Origin: Alkalicoccus daliensis | GTDB taxonomy: Bacteria; Bacillota; Bacilli; Bacillales; Salisediminibacteriaceae | Assembly (NCBI RefSeq): GCF_900103955.1 | Contig: NZ_FNIL01000001.1 | Location: 124,001 to 188,000, forward strand | DNA: 64,000 nt | Reading direction: 5' to 3' | Shown here: positions 43,781-52,282 of the stretch, one piece after another | How positions within the stretch are numbered: position 1 is the stretch's first letter | How the letters are laid out: each line of letters opens with the position of its first letter | Translations under genes and position numbers: made by a program | Notes under the pieces: model-generated | What the model was told of the DNA's origin: nothing | Database searches by the model: none | Seen by the model: the letters and a program-made list of their open reading frames with translations, nothing else

Positions 43781-43863
43781 TACTAATGAAAGTTAGAAAA
43801 ATGTATATTTCCCGACCTGGTGCTGGTAATTCGTTTTGATTGAAGCTCTGGATTCAGGATAAA

Positions 43864-44610
43864 TTAATGTCTTCCGTAACCTTTTTCCTGTAAAAACTGC
43901 TTCATATGTGCCCGCTTAACAGAAGAAAGCATTCCTGTGATCTGCTCTGTCCAGCGCTGGTTTCTATTCCCGGCTGTTCTCTTGTTATAATATTCACTTA
44001 CAATGCTGTTATACTTTTCAAGCTGTGCGATGTGCTGGGAATCATCAGGATATTTATCTTCGAAATAAACCCCCTCTAAAGGAAGTCGCGGCTTAGTTTC
44101 AGTTTGCGCAGCCGGTACCCCCACACATAATCCGAATAAAGGTATGACGTGGTCGGGCAGTTCCAGAAGTTCAGATACTGTTTTAATATTGTTGCGGAGT
44201 CCACCTATATAACAAATTCCATAGCCGAGAGATTCGGCAGCTAATGCGCAGTTCTGGGCAGCAAGAGAAGCATCTGTGATGCCTACTATCATTTTTTCGG
44301 TAGACTCAATTGCAGGTATAACTTCAGTTCCTTCCTGCTTTCCTGCAATATTATGACGGTGAAAATCTGCACAAAAAATAAATAAATGCCCATTTTCCGC
44401 TACATATGGCTGATTTCCTGCTAATTCTGCTAATTTATTTTTCTTCGACTGCTCTTTAATACCAATAATGGAATACGCCTGAATATAGCTTGAAGTCGAA
44501 GCCATTTGAGCAGCCTCCACTAAAGTTTCAATTGTTTTTTCTGAAAGTTTTTCCGGCGTGAACTTTCTTACAGAACGGTGCGCGAGTATTGTCTCGATCA
44601 TAGAATTCAC
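43864..44610 (-). CDS. nfrA: NADPH-dependent nitro/flavin reductase (NfrA-like)
   Basis: This 248-aa FMN oxidoreductase matches B. subtilis NfrA1 throughout: ETILAHRSVRKFT, AQMASTSSYIQAYSIIG, AGNQPYVAENGHLFIFCADF and GYGICYIGGLRNN. NfrA uses NADPH to reduce flavin, nitroaromatics or disulfides and is stress induced. I choose GTG 44610, giving MNSMIETILAHRS, which aligns with MNNTIETILNHRS and has AAAGGA upstream. The C-terminal YYNKRTAGNRNQRWTEQI is typical. The gene is alone. Confidence 0.9.
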   Translation of the reverse strand: MNSMIETILAHRSVRKFTPEKLSEKTIETLVEAAQMASTSSYIQAYSIIGIKEQSKKNKLAELAGNQPYVAENGHLFIFCADFHRHNIAGKQEGTEVIPAIESTEKMIVGITDASLAAQNCALAAESLGYGICYIGGLRNNIKTVSELLELPDHVIPLFGLCVGVPAAQTETKPRLPLEGVYFEDKYPDDSQHIAQLEKYNSIVSEYYNKRTAGNRNQRWTEQITGMLSSVKRAHMKQFLQEKGYGRH

Positions 44611-44734
44611 ATGATAACATCCTTTCCTGATAGTATCTTTCATATTGTAGCATTTGTGTGAAAATGCATCGACAATTCTTTCTTTTTCAAGTGGGATTTG
44701 TCATAATGAAATGAAAAGTAAATTAAGGGTGTGG

Positions 44735-44848
44735 ATGAAAGTGGAATTTTTAAAGAAAGCTATTATACTCGTCTTATTAATTGCAGCCGGTGGATTGGTT
44801 ATCGCTTTTTCTATTCTATCCGTGCTTTCTGTGATGGAAACATTGTAA
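44735..44848 (+). CDS. Possible small membrane protein, 37 aa
   Basis: ATG 44735 follows AAGGGTG and opens a 37-codon frame. The product, MKVEFLKKAIILVLLIAAGG then IAFSILSVLSVMETL, is one hydrophobic helix with a short basic N-terminus. It lies divergently from nfrA. No family is recognised; single-helix peptides can arise by chance in AT-rich DNA. Confidence 0.4.
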   Translation: MKVEFLKKAIILVLLIAAGGLVIAFSILSVLSVMETL

Positions 44849-44943
44849 AGAATAATTTTCCGATTTTAACCAGGAGTGGATATAATCACAGGAATAAATA
44901 AAGCTTATATAAAGACAGGTTCAATTACGCAAAGCAGAAATAA

Positions 44944-44986
44944 AAAGGACCAGAGAGGAAAATGCCTTTCTCTCTGGTCCTTTGTA
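44944..44986. terminator. Bidirectional terminator before ktrA
   Basis: AAAGGACCAGAGAG and CTCTCTGGTCCTTT form a 14-bp perfect stem. It lies just after the end of the minus-strand potassium subunit gene and can serve both directions. Confidence 0.88.
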
Positions 44987-45036
44987 ATTTACCTGGAAAA
45001 GCATCGAGTTAAGTGGAAACTTAGTTGTCAGCAGTA

Positions 45037-45693
45037 TTAAAGCTGACCTTCCCGGAAGCGTCTTAAGTCACGCTTATCTCCGATCATTATAAGGATATCC
45101 CCTGCATTCAGGGGAGCAGAAGGATCTGGTGTCACATCAACTTTTCCTGCTCTTTTGATCGCAATAATGGTGCATCCGAAATTCTTACGGGGATCGAGGT
45201 CTACTAATGTTTTCCCGGCGACTTTTTTAGTTGCAAGCATTTCTATAATACTGTAGTCAGCAGAAAGATCTATATAATCCAGAACCGTATCTGAAGTAAG
45301 GTAAGCGGCAATTCTGCTTCCCATTTCTTTTTCAGGATGAAAGATTCGGTCTGCTCCAATTTTTTCTAATACTTTGTGGTGGTAATCATTCTGCGCTTTT
45401 ACCCATACATTCGGGACATTGTGATCTTTAATATGAAGGGTGGTAAGAATACTTGCCTGAATATCGTCCCCAATAGCAATAATTACATGATCGAAGTTTC
45501 TTATTCCGATTTGTTCAAGCAGATTTTCATCGGTGCCGTTGCCTACAAAAGTCTGCGTAGCTAAGCCGCGTACCGCTTCTACTTTTTTCTCATCTGTATC
45601 AATTGCAAATACTTCATGCCCCATATGGTAAAGCTCTTTGCAGATACTGGATCCAAAGCGGCCCAGTCCGATGATAGCGAATTGTTTTCTCAT
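45037..45693 (-). CDS. ktrA: Ktr potassium uptake regulatory subunit (KtrA/KtrC family)
   Basis: This 218-aa RCK protein has an N-terminal NAD/ATP-binding domain (FAIIGLGRFGSSICKELYHM, FVGNGTDENLLEQIG) and a C-terminal RCK_C domain (about 135-218), which in KtrA and KtrC binds c-di-AMP. It gates a membrane partner KtrB or KtrD, neither of which is encoded nearby. ATG 45693 is chosen because AGAAGGT precedes it and the homology starts there. It is a paralogue of the gene at 51572. KtrA or KtrC assignment is tentative. Confidence 0.87.
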   Translation of the reverse strand: MRKQFAIIGLGRFGSSICKELYHMGHEVFAIDTDEKKVEAVRGLATQTFVGNGTDENLLEQIGIRNFDHVIIAIGDDIQASILTTLHIKDHNVPNVWVKAQNDYHHKVLEKIGADRIFHPEKEMGSRIAAYLTSDTVLDYIDLSADYSIIEMLATKKVAGKTLVDLDPRKNFGCTIIAIKRAGKVDVTPDPSAPLNAGDILIMIGDKRDLRRFREGQL

Positions 45694-45847
45694 AGGTATA
45701 TACCTTCTTTTCTTCTTCATAGAATGTTGTCAGCAGAGAAAATTATAGCATTTACACTCCTGAATTTTCAAGGTAGACTAAAATCATAAAGCTTGCGACA
45801 AAAGCTTTTAAACAATCACGTGGAGAAATAATGAAGGAGGTTCTTTC

Positions 45848-46270
45848 ATGATTGTTGTACCGATTGATGGATCAAATCATTCTTTAAATGCATTGGAATA
45901 TGCAGTCAAAGCGGCTGAAAGTTTTCGGGAAAAAATTTTACTTGTAAATGTACAGCAGGTGAAAGATAGAAACTTCTATATCGATTCTCCTAAAATGAAG
46001 CCTTCTGATAAGGTATTGGAGAAAGAAGGAGAAACTGCTTTGCAGAAAGCTGTAGACTTTCTTGAAAGCAAGGTAGAATACGATACAAAAATTAGGATTG
46101 GTGTACCATCTATTGAGATTGCAAATGAAGCTCGCGATCAAAACGCCAGTGCTATCATCATGGGTTCAAGAGGAAACGGTCCAGTAGTAAGTCAGATACT
46201 CGGCAGCGTTAGTTATGGGGTCCTTCATTTATCCTCTTGTCCAGTTACGATAGTTCCCGGACGTGAATGA
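45848..46270 (+). CDS. Universal stress protein, UspA family
   Basis: This 140-aa protein has the Usp fold with the ATP-binding signature IIMGSRGNGPVVSQILGSVS, the GX2GX9GS pattern, and an N-terminal IVVPIDGSNHSLNALEYAV. Such proteins bind ATP and often pair with transporters or channels. An MscS channel gene follows 22 bp later and an RCK subunit lies divergently upstream. GAAGGAGG precedes ATG 45848. Confidence 0.9.
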   Translation: MIVVPIDGSNHSLNALEYAVKAAESFREKILLVNVQQVKDRNFYIDSPKMKPSDKVLEKEGETALQKAVDFLESKVEYDTKIRIGVPSIEIANEARDQNASAIIMGSRGNGPVVSQILGSVSYGVLHLSSCPVTIVPGRE

Positions 46271-46292
46271 CTTAAAGAGGTGAAAAGGCAGG

Positions 46293-47384
46293 ATGATTGA
46301 GGATATTCCAGAAGTGGTAGAAGAAATTCAAAGAGCATTTACCTGGCATGATTTTGGAATTGCTATCGGTATATTTCTCTTATTTCTTTTATTTCGTAAA
46401 ATTTTTACAAAATACTTATTTAAATTTATTTTAGCAGTGTCGAAGAAAACGCCGGTGGAAATATTAACGAATATTCTGCTGGCTTTTGAACGGCCGATTC
46501 GTTCATTCTTTATTTTTATCGGTTTATTTGTAGCTGTAAACTATTTTCCTTTAGATTCATCGGTAGAATTGTTTATGCTGAGAGTTTTCAGAACCCTGGT
46601 AATATTTCATATAGCCTGGGGATTATTTATTTTAACGTCTGAAAATTCCCGGATTTTTACTCAGGTAGGCAAGAAACTCAACATACAGTTTGATGATATT
46701 CTGCTTCCATTTGTATCGAAATTAATCAGGTTTGCGATCGTGGTGATGGCATTAAGTGTTATCGCATCTGAATGGCAGTACAATGTGAGCGGATTTGTTG
46801 CAGGGCTGGGTCTCGGAGGTCTTGCTTTTGCACTGGCTGCGCAGGAATCCCTTAGTAATTTTTTCGGCGGCGTCGTTATAATTACGGAAAAGCCATTTAA
46901 GCTCGGTGACTGGATTAAAACTCCGTCTGTAGAAGGGTTTGTGGAGGATATTTCCTTTAGAAGTACGAAAATAAGAACTTTTGAAGATTCTGTGGTGATT
47001 ATTCCCAATGCGACGCTTGCGAACGAGCCCATTGAAAACTGGACCAAGATGGGGAAGCGGCAGATTACATTTGATGTAAATATTTTATATTCTACTCCTT
47101 CTTATAAAATTAAAAGGTGCGTAGAAAGATTTGAAAAAATGCTCTATGAAAATGAGAGTGTGGATAATGAATTAATCATAGTAAAGTTTAATACATTCAG
47201 TGACAGCAGCCTGGATATATTTCTGTATTTCTTTACCATTCCCACTGGATGGGTGGAGCACATGAAAGTAAAAGAAGAGATTAACTTTAGAGTGCTTCAG
47301 ATCTTAGAAGAAGAAGAAGTCTCGATCGCTTATCCGACAAGGACACTTCATATGTCGAAAGAGTTGGAAGAACATAAAGTTTAA
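46293..47384 (+). CDS. MscS-family mechanosensitive channel (YhdY-like)
   Basis: This 363-aa channel has about five membrane helices (residues 18-185). The pore helix TM3 is in GFVAGLGLGGLAFALAAQES, followed by LSNFFGGVVIITEKPFKLGD and the cytoplasmic beta domain. The C-terminal alpha/beta part is complete. Length and sequence style recall B. subtilis YhdY. It releases solutes at hypo-osmotic shock. It lies in a likely unit with uspA and the HD-GYP gene. Confidence 0.87.
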   Translation: MIEDIPEVVEEIQRAFTWHDFGIAIGIFLLFLLFRKIFTKYLFKFILAVSKKTPVEILTNILLAFERPIRSFFIFIGLFVAVNYFPLDSSVELFMLRVFRTLVIFHIAWGLFILTSENSRIFTQVGKKLNIQFDDILLPFVSKLIRFAIVVMALSVIASEWQYNVSGFVAGLGLGGLAFALAAQESLSNFFGGVVIITEKPFKLGDWIKTPSVEGFVEDISFRSTKIRTFEDSVVIIPNATLANEPIENWTKMGKRQITFDVNILYSTPSYKIKRCVERFEKMLYENESVDNELIIVKFNTFSDSSLDIFLYFFTIPTGWVEHMKVKEEINFRVLQILEEEEVSIAYPTRTLHMSKELEEHKV

Positions 47385-47404
47385 GCAGGGAGAGGAAGTC
47401 ATTC

Positions 47405-48457
47405 ATGAGATATGTATCATTAGAGAATGTACAGCAGGGAGAGAAATTGGGGAAGCAGATATTATCTAATGATGGCAGAATTATGCTTAGTAAAGGCGTG
47501 CAGTTAACTGTTGGATTAATTTCCAAGCTCAGAGCAATGGGTGTGTCCGCACTCTTTATTGAGGATACAAGGTTTGATGATATTGTAATTGAAGAGGTAG
47601 TATCAGAAACTACAAAGCGTGAAACTATGAAGACGCTTGCTAATTCGGTGCAATTTCTGCAACAGGACAAACCTCTTAATGGAGAAGAAATTAGTAATTC
47701 AGTAGATTCGATTATTGAAGAAATCATGGGAAATCATGAAGTATTAATGTCGATCACAGATATTCGAACGAAAGAAAATGAAATATTTGTTCATCTGCTG
47801 AATGTATGTATATTGTCTACGATGATCGGAGTAAAGTTAAACCTAAACAGAGAAAGAATTCAGGAGCTGGCTATTGGAGCAATACTGCATGATATTGGTA
47901 AGTTAATTGATCGGGTTCCATTAAAAGATATTCCTTCTGGGTACTCCGGTGGGGAAGAAGAGTTAAAACACCACTCCTGGAAAGGGTTCAATGTGTTAAG
48001 GAAATCCAGCGATATAAGCACTCTTTCTGCACATATTGCTCTTGCCCACCATGAATATGTAGATGGCTCTGGCCTTCCACGCGGAATGCAGGGGGAAGAC
48101 ATACATTTCTTAGCTAAAATCGTTGCTGTGACCAATGACTATGATCGGTTGATTACGCATTCTGATCCAGCAGAAAAGATGTTTCCCCATGAAGCTGGGG
48201 AATACATAATGAGCTTAACAGGCAAAAGATATGATCATAATGTAGTTTGGCGATTTTTACGTTCTATTGCTTTTTATCCGAATGGTACACAGGTTAAATT
48301 ATCAACAAATCAGGTAGGGGTAGTTACAGGGCAGCACAAAGGCCTTCCCCAGCGCCCGATCATCCGAGTGTATGATGGGGATGAAGAAAGCTTTACTTTT
48401 GAAGAAGTGGATCTGGCAGTAGAAACTACCGTATTTATTTCAAAAGTCTATGATTAG
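47405..48457 (+). CDS. HD-GYP domain protein, probable cyclic-dinucleotide phosphodiesterase
   Basis: This 350-aa protein has a short N-terminal region and an HD-GYP domain (about 125-290). The metal and catalytic residues are in ILHDIGK (HD), the KHHSWKGF histidines, ALAHHEYVDGSGLP and VTNDYDRL. The signature GYP reads GLP, a tolerated variant in several enzymes. HD-GYP proteins hydrolyse c-di-GMP. It follows the MscS gene by 20 bp with AGGGAGAGG before ATG 47405. The C-terminal 60 residues form a separate unassigned domain. Confidence 0.85.
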   Translation: MRYVSLENVQQGEKLGKQILSNDGRIMLSKGVQLTVGLISKLRAMGVSALFIEDTRFDDIVIEEVVSETTKRETMKTLANSVQFLQQDKPLNGEEISNSVDSIIEEIMGNHEVLMSITDIRTKENEIFVHLLNVCILSTMIGVKLNLNRERIQELAIGAILHDIGKLIDRVPLKDIPSGYSGGEEELKHHSWKGFNVLRKSSDISTLSAHIALAHHEYVDGSGLPRGMQGEDIHFLAKIVAVTNDYDRLITHSDPAEKMFPHEAGEYIMSLTGKRYDHNVVWRFLRSIAFYPNGTQVKLSTNQVGVVTGQHKGLPQRPIIRVYDGDEESFTFEEVDLAVETTVFISKVYD

Positions 48458-48536
48458 ATAAATGGCTTTTGCTTTTTGAAGTATACACCAATATGATAGA
48501 ATAGATACTTAATTGATTTCAGGAGGATGATGAGAA

Positions 48537-49253
48537 ATGAAACAAATGGATGCAAATGAAATTATTCAGTACATTTCCGATGCAGAAAAATCTACACCGG
48601 TAAAAGTACATATTAAAGGTGAGCTGGAAGGAATTGATTTTGGGGCAGATACCAAATCTTTCATCCAGGGAAACACAGGAGTGTTGTTTGGAGAGTGGGC
48701 ACAGATCCAAGAAGCGCTTCAGCAGAATGAAAGTAAAATTGAGGATTTTGTAATTGAAAATGACCGCCGCAACTCTGCGATACCTTTATTGGATATGAAA
48801 AATATTCATGCGAGAATTGAACCTGGAGCACTTATTCGTGAGCAGGTGGAAATTGGAGATTCTGCAGTAATTATGATGGGAGCTTCCATCAACATCGGTT
48901 CTGTTGTTGGAGAGGGTACAATGATTGATATGAACGTTGTACTTGGCGGCAGAGCTACCGTAGGGAAAAATTGCCATATTGGTGCCGGGGCAGTGCTGGC
49001 AGGAGTGATCGAACCACCGTCTGCAAAGCCTGTAGTAGTTGAAGATGGAGTGGTAATCGGGGCAAATGCAGTTGTACTCGAAGGTGTAACCGTAGGTGAA
49101 GGCGCTGTAGTGGCAGCTGGGGCTATTGTTACAGAAGATGTGCCTCCAAATACGGTAGTAGCAGGAACACCTGCCCGGGTAATTAAAGAGATAGATGATC
49201 AGACAAAAGGAAAGACAGAAATCAAACAGGAATTAAGAAAGCTGAAGAAATAA
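48537..49253 (+). CDS. dapH: Tetrahydrodipicolinate N-acetyltransferase
   Basis: This 238-aa left-handed beta-helix enzyme (YkuQ) acetylates tetrahydrodipicolinate in the acetylase branch of diaminopimelate and lysine synthesis. The hexapeptide repeats are clear ([60 protein letters not shown]). The N-terminal domain shows [29 protein letters not shown] precedes ATG 48537. ykuR follows after one base. No lysine riboswitch is visible upstream. Confidence 0.93.
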   Translation: MKQMDANEIIQYISDAEKSTPVKVHIKGELEGIDFGADTKSFIQGNTGVLFGEWAQIQEALQQNESKIEDFVIENDRRNSAIPLLDMKNIHARIEPGALIREQVEIGDSAVIMMGASINIGSVVGEGTMIDMNVVLGGRATVGKNCHIGAGAVLAGVIEPPSAKPVVVEDGVVIGANAVVLEGVTVGEGAVVAAGAIVTEDVPPNTVVAGTPARVIKEIDDQTKGKTEIKQELRKLKK

Positions 49254-49254
49254 A

Positions 49255-50391
49255 ATGAACAATATTTTAAACAGTGAGCGTCTGGCGACCCGTCGCCGGG
49301 CGCTTCATCAAATTCCAGAGGCTGGTTTTCAAGAATTTAAAACGCAGGAGTTTCTTTTGGAAATTTTTAAAAACTGCCCGCAGCAGCATTTAACGATTGA
49401 GACATGGAAAACTGGGATTTTTGTGTTTGTTGCGGGGAGCAGTCCGCGCAAAACAATTGGTTACAGAGCAGATATGGATGGACTTCCGATGAAAGAGGAA
49501 ACGGGTTTTCCGTTTTCATCTGTACATGAGGGCATGATGCATGCATGTGGACATGATTTTCATATGACAATAGGAACTGCTTTGATCGAATATTTTGCTG
49601 TTAATCAACCAGTCCATAATCTTGTGTTCTTTTTCCAGCCTGCAGAAGAAGGGCCTGGTGGAGCAGAGCCAATGATGGCTGCCTCTCAGTTTAAATCCTT
49701 TTATCCAGACGAAATTTATGCGCTTCATATTGCACCGGAGTATCCGGTAGGTACCATTGCTACAAAACCGGAAATACTTTTTGCAAATACAAGTGAACTG
49801 TTTGTAGATTTTCAGGGAAAAGGGGGACATGCCGCTTTTCCTCACACTACGGAGGATATGGTCGTAGCTGCCAGCCATTTTGTAACTCAGCTGCAGACGA
49901 TTGTAGCAAGAAATGTCTCTCCGCTTGATTCTGCTGTTGTAACGATTGGCAAAATTGAAGCAGGGACCAAGCAGAATATTATTGCTGAAAATGCAAGAGC
50001 GGAAGGTACCATCCGGACTCTTTCCATGGAGGCAATGCAGGAAGTAAAATCCCGGATTGAAGATATTGCAAAAGGGATTGAAACTTCGTTTCGATGCAGG
50101 ACTTCTATTGATTATGGAGCAAATTACTGTCAGGTATATAACGATGCAGCGCTAACAAAAGAATTTATTAGTTATGCTGAAAAAAGTAATACTGTAAATT
50201 TAGAAATCTGTGATAAAGCAATGACAGGAGAAGACTTTGGATATTTTCTAGAAAAAGTACCTGGTGTTATGTTCTGGCTGGGTGTTAACAGCGAGCACGG
50301 ACTTCACTCTAATAAATTAAACCCGGAAGAAGATGCGCTGCTTCCTGCAGTAAAATGGCTGATAGAATGGCTCGAGTACAGAGCGTCATAA
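49255..50391 (+). CDS. ykuR: N-acetyldiaminopimelate deacetylase
   Basis: This 378-aa M20 family metallopeptidase-like enzyme removes the acetyl group from N-acetyl-LL-diaminopimelate, following DapH and the aminotransferase. It has [21 protein letters not shown] with the metal-binding CGHD, and [11 protein letters not shown] with the catalytic glutamate pair; the dimerisation domain contains [16 protein letters not shown]. It starts one base after dapH, so the pair is translationally coupled. Two terminators follow. Confidence 0.92.
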   Translation: MNNILNSERLATRRRALHQIPEAGFQEFKTQEFLLEIFKNCPQQHLTIETWKTGIFVFVAGSSPRKTIGYRADMDGLPMKEETGFPFSSVHEGMMHACGHDFHMTIGTALIEYFAVNQPVHNLVFFFQPAEEGPGGAEPMMAASQFKSFYPDEIYALHIAPEYPVGTIATKPEILFANTSELFVDFQGKGGHAAFPHTTEDMVVAASHFVTQLQTIVARNVSPLDSAVVTIGKIEAGTKQNIIAENARAEGTIRTLSMEAMQEVKSRIEDIAKGIETSFRCRTSIDYGANYCQVYNDAALTKEFISYAEKSNTVNLEICDKAMTGEDFGYFLEKVPGVMFWLGVNSEHGLHSNKLNPEEDALLPAVKWLIEWLEYRAS

Positions 50392-50440
50392 TAGGAAAGT
50401 CTGTGTACTGGGGCTGATTATTAAATCAAGCTCCAGCAGC

Positions 50441-50490
50441 CACTGCACCCCCTATTTAGAAAGCGGGGGTGCAGTGAACTTTTATTTTTG
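50441..50490 (+). terminator. Terminator of dapH-ykuR
   Basis: CACTGCACCCCC and GGGGGTGCAGTG form a 12-bp perfect stem, followed by AACTTTTATTTTT. Confidence 0.92.
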
Positions 50491-50498
50491 CAGAATAA

Positions 50499-50536
50499 AA
50501 GCAGCTCCCGTGAACTTTGGCGGGAGCTGCTTTTGT
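50499..50536. terminator. Bidirectional terminator between ykuR and ykuT
   Basis: AAGCAGCTCCCG and CGGGAGCTGCTT form a perfect stem with TTTGTT on the plus side and TTTTATT on the minus side. It mainly serves the minus-strand MscS gene. Confidence 0.9.
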
Positions 50537-50562
50537 TAACTGGATGTGCCACCAGCATTTTT

Positions 50563-51405
50563 TTAATTATTTTCCTCTTTTGAGATATTCACCTGATGCG
50601 GGAAAGGAATTTCAATTCCATGAAGATCAAAAGCTTCTTTAATATCTTTTCTAAGCCTTCGTTCGATCCTCCACTGTTCCATATTAGCAGTTTTCGCAAT
50701 TACCCTGATAACCACATCACTATCTTCAAGTCCCTGCACACCGAGCACGTCAGGCCCTTCTATGATCGCTTCCTCTTCCTGGGCTGCACGGTCGCAGACG
50801 TCCTGCATTACTTTTACAGCTTTATCAATATTTTCGTCATAACTGATACCAATATCGACAAGCGCCTGCATATTAGAGCGGGAATGGTTACTTAGGCTGC
50901 TGATTTCCCTGTTGGGAATATAATGAACCGTTCCATCAAATCCGCGAAGTCTTGTAGTTCTGAGCCCTACTTCTTCCACAATTCCATCCAGTCCGGCAAG
51001 GGTGACATATTCCTCTACATCAATCTGCTTCTCTAATAATATGAAAAACCCTGTTACCACATCGCTTACGAGTCCTTGTGCACCGAAGCCGATTGCAAGC
51101 CCTATGATACCTGCACCAGCAATAAGCGGAGCAATATCATATTCAAATACTCCTACAATTAATGTGATAACAATAAATATAAGTACATATGAAAAAACAT
51201 TAAGGGCCAGTTTTTCCAGTGTTTTTGAACGGCCGGGGGTTATATTGCGCTGCCGTCCCATTTTTGTAAAGCTTGTTTCAATAAACTTTTTACCGATAGC
51301 ACGTATAATAACAAATGCAATCAGTATGCCAATTAACTGAAGAGAGACAGTAACAGCTTTTGTTCCAATTTCCTCCCAGTTAACGGCGATCATCCAATCA
51401 GGCAT
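50563..51405 (-). CDS. ykuT: Small-conductance mechanosensitive channel MscS (YkuT-like)
   Basis: This 280-aa protein has three membrane helices and the MscS core: the pore helix in IAGAGIIGLAIGFGAQGLVS followed by VVTGFFILLEKQIDVEEYVT. The beta domain shows GIVEEVGLRTTRLRGFDGTV and IPNREISSLSNHSR. ATG 51405 is used because AAAGGAGC precedes it. In B. subtilis ykuT follows ykuQ-ykuR on the same strand; here it is convergent. It is a second, smaller MscS type beside that at 46293. Confidence 0.9.
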   Translation of the reverse strand: MPDWMIAVNWEEIGTKAVTVSLQLIGILIAFVIIRAIGKKFIETSFTKMGRQRNITPGRSKTLEKLALNVFSYVLIFIVITLIVGVFEYDIAPLIAGAGIIGLAIGFGAQGLVSDVVTGFFILLEKQIDVEEYVTLAGLDGIVEEVGLRTTRLRGFDGTVHYIPNREISSLSNHSRSNMQALVDIGISYDENIDKAVKVMQDVCDRAAQEEEAIIEGPDVLGVQGLEDSDVVIRVIAKTANMEQWRIERRLRKDIKEAFDLHGIEIPFPHQVNISKEENN

Positions 51406-51571
51406 GAGTGTTGCTCCTTTCAAGTATATAGTTACACACTTTCAAAGTTTATCATATAGTGATCACAGCGGGAACCGGGGAAATTAGTTTTAAGATTGAA
51501 AGTAAGAATCCGCTCAGTTATGATTGAATGAGGGAAAGGAGGCAGGTGTCCTTGCGCACCTTCTTAATACT

Positions 51572-52243
51572 ATGAAAAAACAATTTGCAGTTATTGGTTT
51601 AGGCCGGTTTGGTGGAAGTATTGTAAAAGAATTGAATGATCAGGGAATGGAAGTTCTGGCAATAGACAGAAATGAAGAAAAAGTTAACGAATTTGCTTCC
51701 GTTGCAACACATGCGGTAATGGCCGATACAACGGATGAAAACACACTTCGAAGTTTAGGCATCAGAAATTTCGATCACGTTATTGTTGCTATCGGAGATA
51801 ATATACAATCGAGCATTTTAACGACATTGATGCTGGTAGAGTTGAAAGTGGCCCATATTACCGTAAAAGCTCAAAATGATTATCATGAGAAAGTTTTAAA
51901 TAAGTTGGGTGCTCATAAAGTTGTGCATCCGGAGAGAGATATGGGGATTAGAATTGCTCATAATATTGTTTCCAAAAATGTACTGGATTATCTTGAACTG
52001 TCAGACGAATATAGTATTGTAGAATTGATAGCTGGCAGGAGAGTTCATAATTATTCTTTAACAGAACTTGATCTTCGGGCAAAATATGGGTGTAACATAA
52101 TGGCAATAAAAAGAGAAGAAAATATTGATGTTTCCCCCGCAGCGGAGGAAAAAATAAATAGTGGAGATATTTTAATTGTTATAGGAGCAGATAGTGACAT
52201 TACCAGGATGGAACAGGATCTTTTTGATGATGATACAGAATAA
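51572..52243 (+). CDS. ktrC: Ktr potassium uptake regulatory subunit (KtrC)
   Basis: This 223-aa RCK protein starts MKKQFAVIGLGRFGGSIVKE, matching KtrC, and has the C-terminal RCK_C domain where c-di-AMP binds. Synteny with rnjA, rpoY and def supports KtrC. ATG 51572 is preferred because homology starts there. However, the good ribosome binding site AAAGGAGG (51536-51543) lies almost 30 bases upstream, with a small hairpin AGGTG/CACCT (51545-51563) between. A TTG at 51524 opens the same frame but has no site. The hairpin could bring the site close to the ATG or regulate translation. Confidence 0.87.
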   Translation: MKKQFAVIGLGRFGGSIVKELNDQGMEVLAIDRNEEKVNEFASVATHAVMADTTDENTLRSLGIRNFDHVIVAIGDNIQSSILTTLMLVELKVAHITVKAQNDYHEKVLNKLGAHKVVHPERDMGIRIAHNIVSKNVLDYLELSDEYSIVELIAGRRVHNYSLTELDLRAKYGCNIMAIKREENIDVSPAAEEKINSGDILIVIGADSDITRMEQDLFDDDTE

Positions 52244-52278
52244 AAAAATGCACCGGCACTTAAAGCCGATGCATTTTT
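52243..52278. terminator. Bidirectional terminator between ktrC and rnjA
   Basis: AAAATGCA-CCGGC pairs with GCCG-A-TGCATTTTT across a short mismatch. A-tract and T-tract on both sides allow use by both convergent genes. Confidence 0.85.
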
Positions 52279-52282
52279 CTAT

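Noticed and set aside
45694-45847. c-di-AMP (ydaO) riboswitch upstream of the ktrA-like gene
   Set aside because: The divergent gap of about 154 bp is too short and lacks the multi-stem GC-rich core; no such element is seen before ktrC either.
48458-48536. Lysine riboswitch before dapH
   Set aside because: The gap is only 79 bp, far shorter than the L-box.
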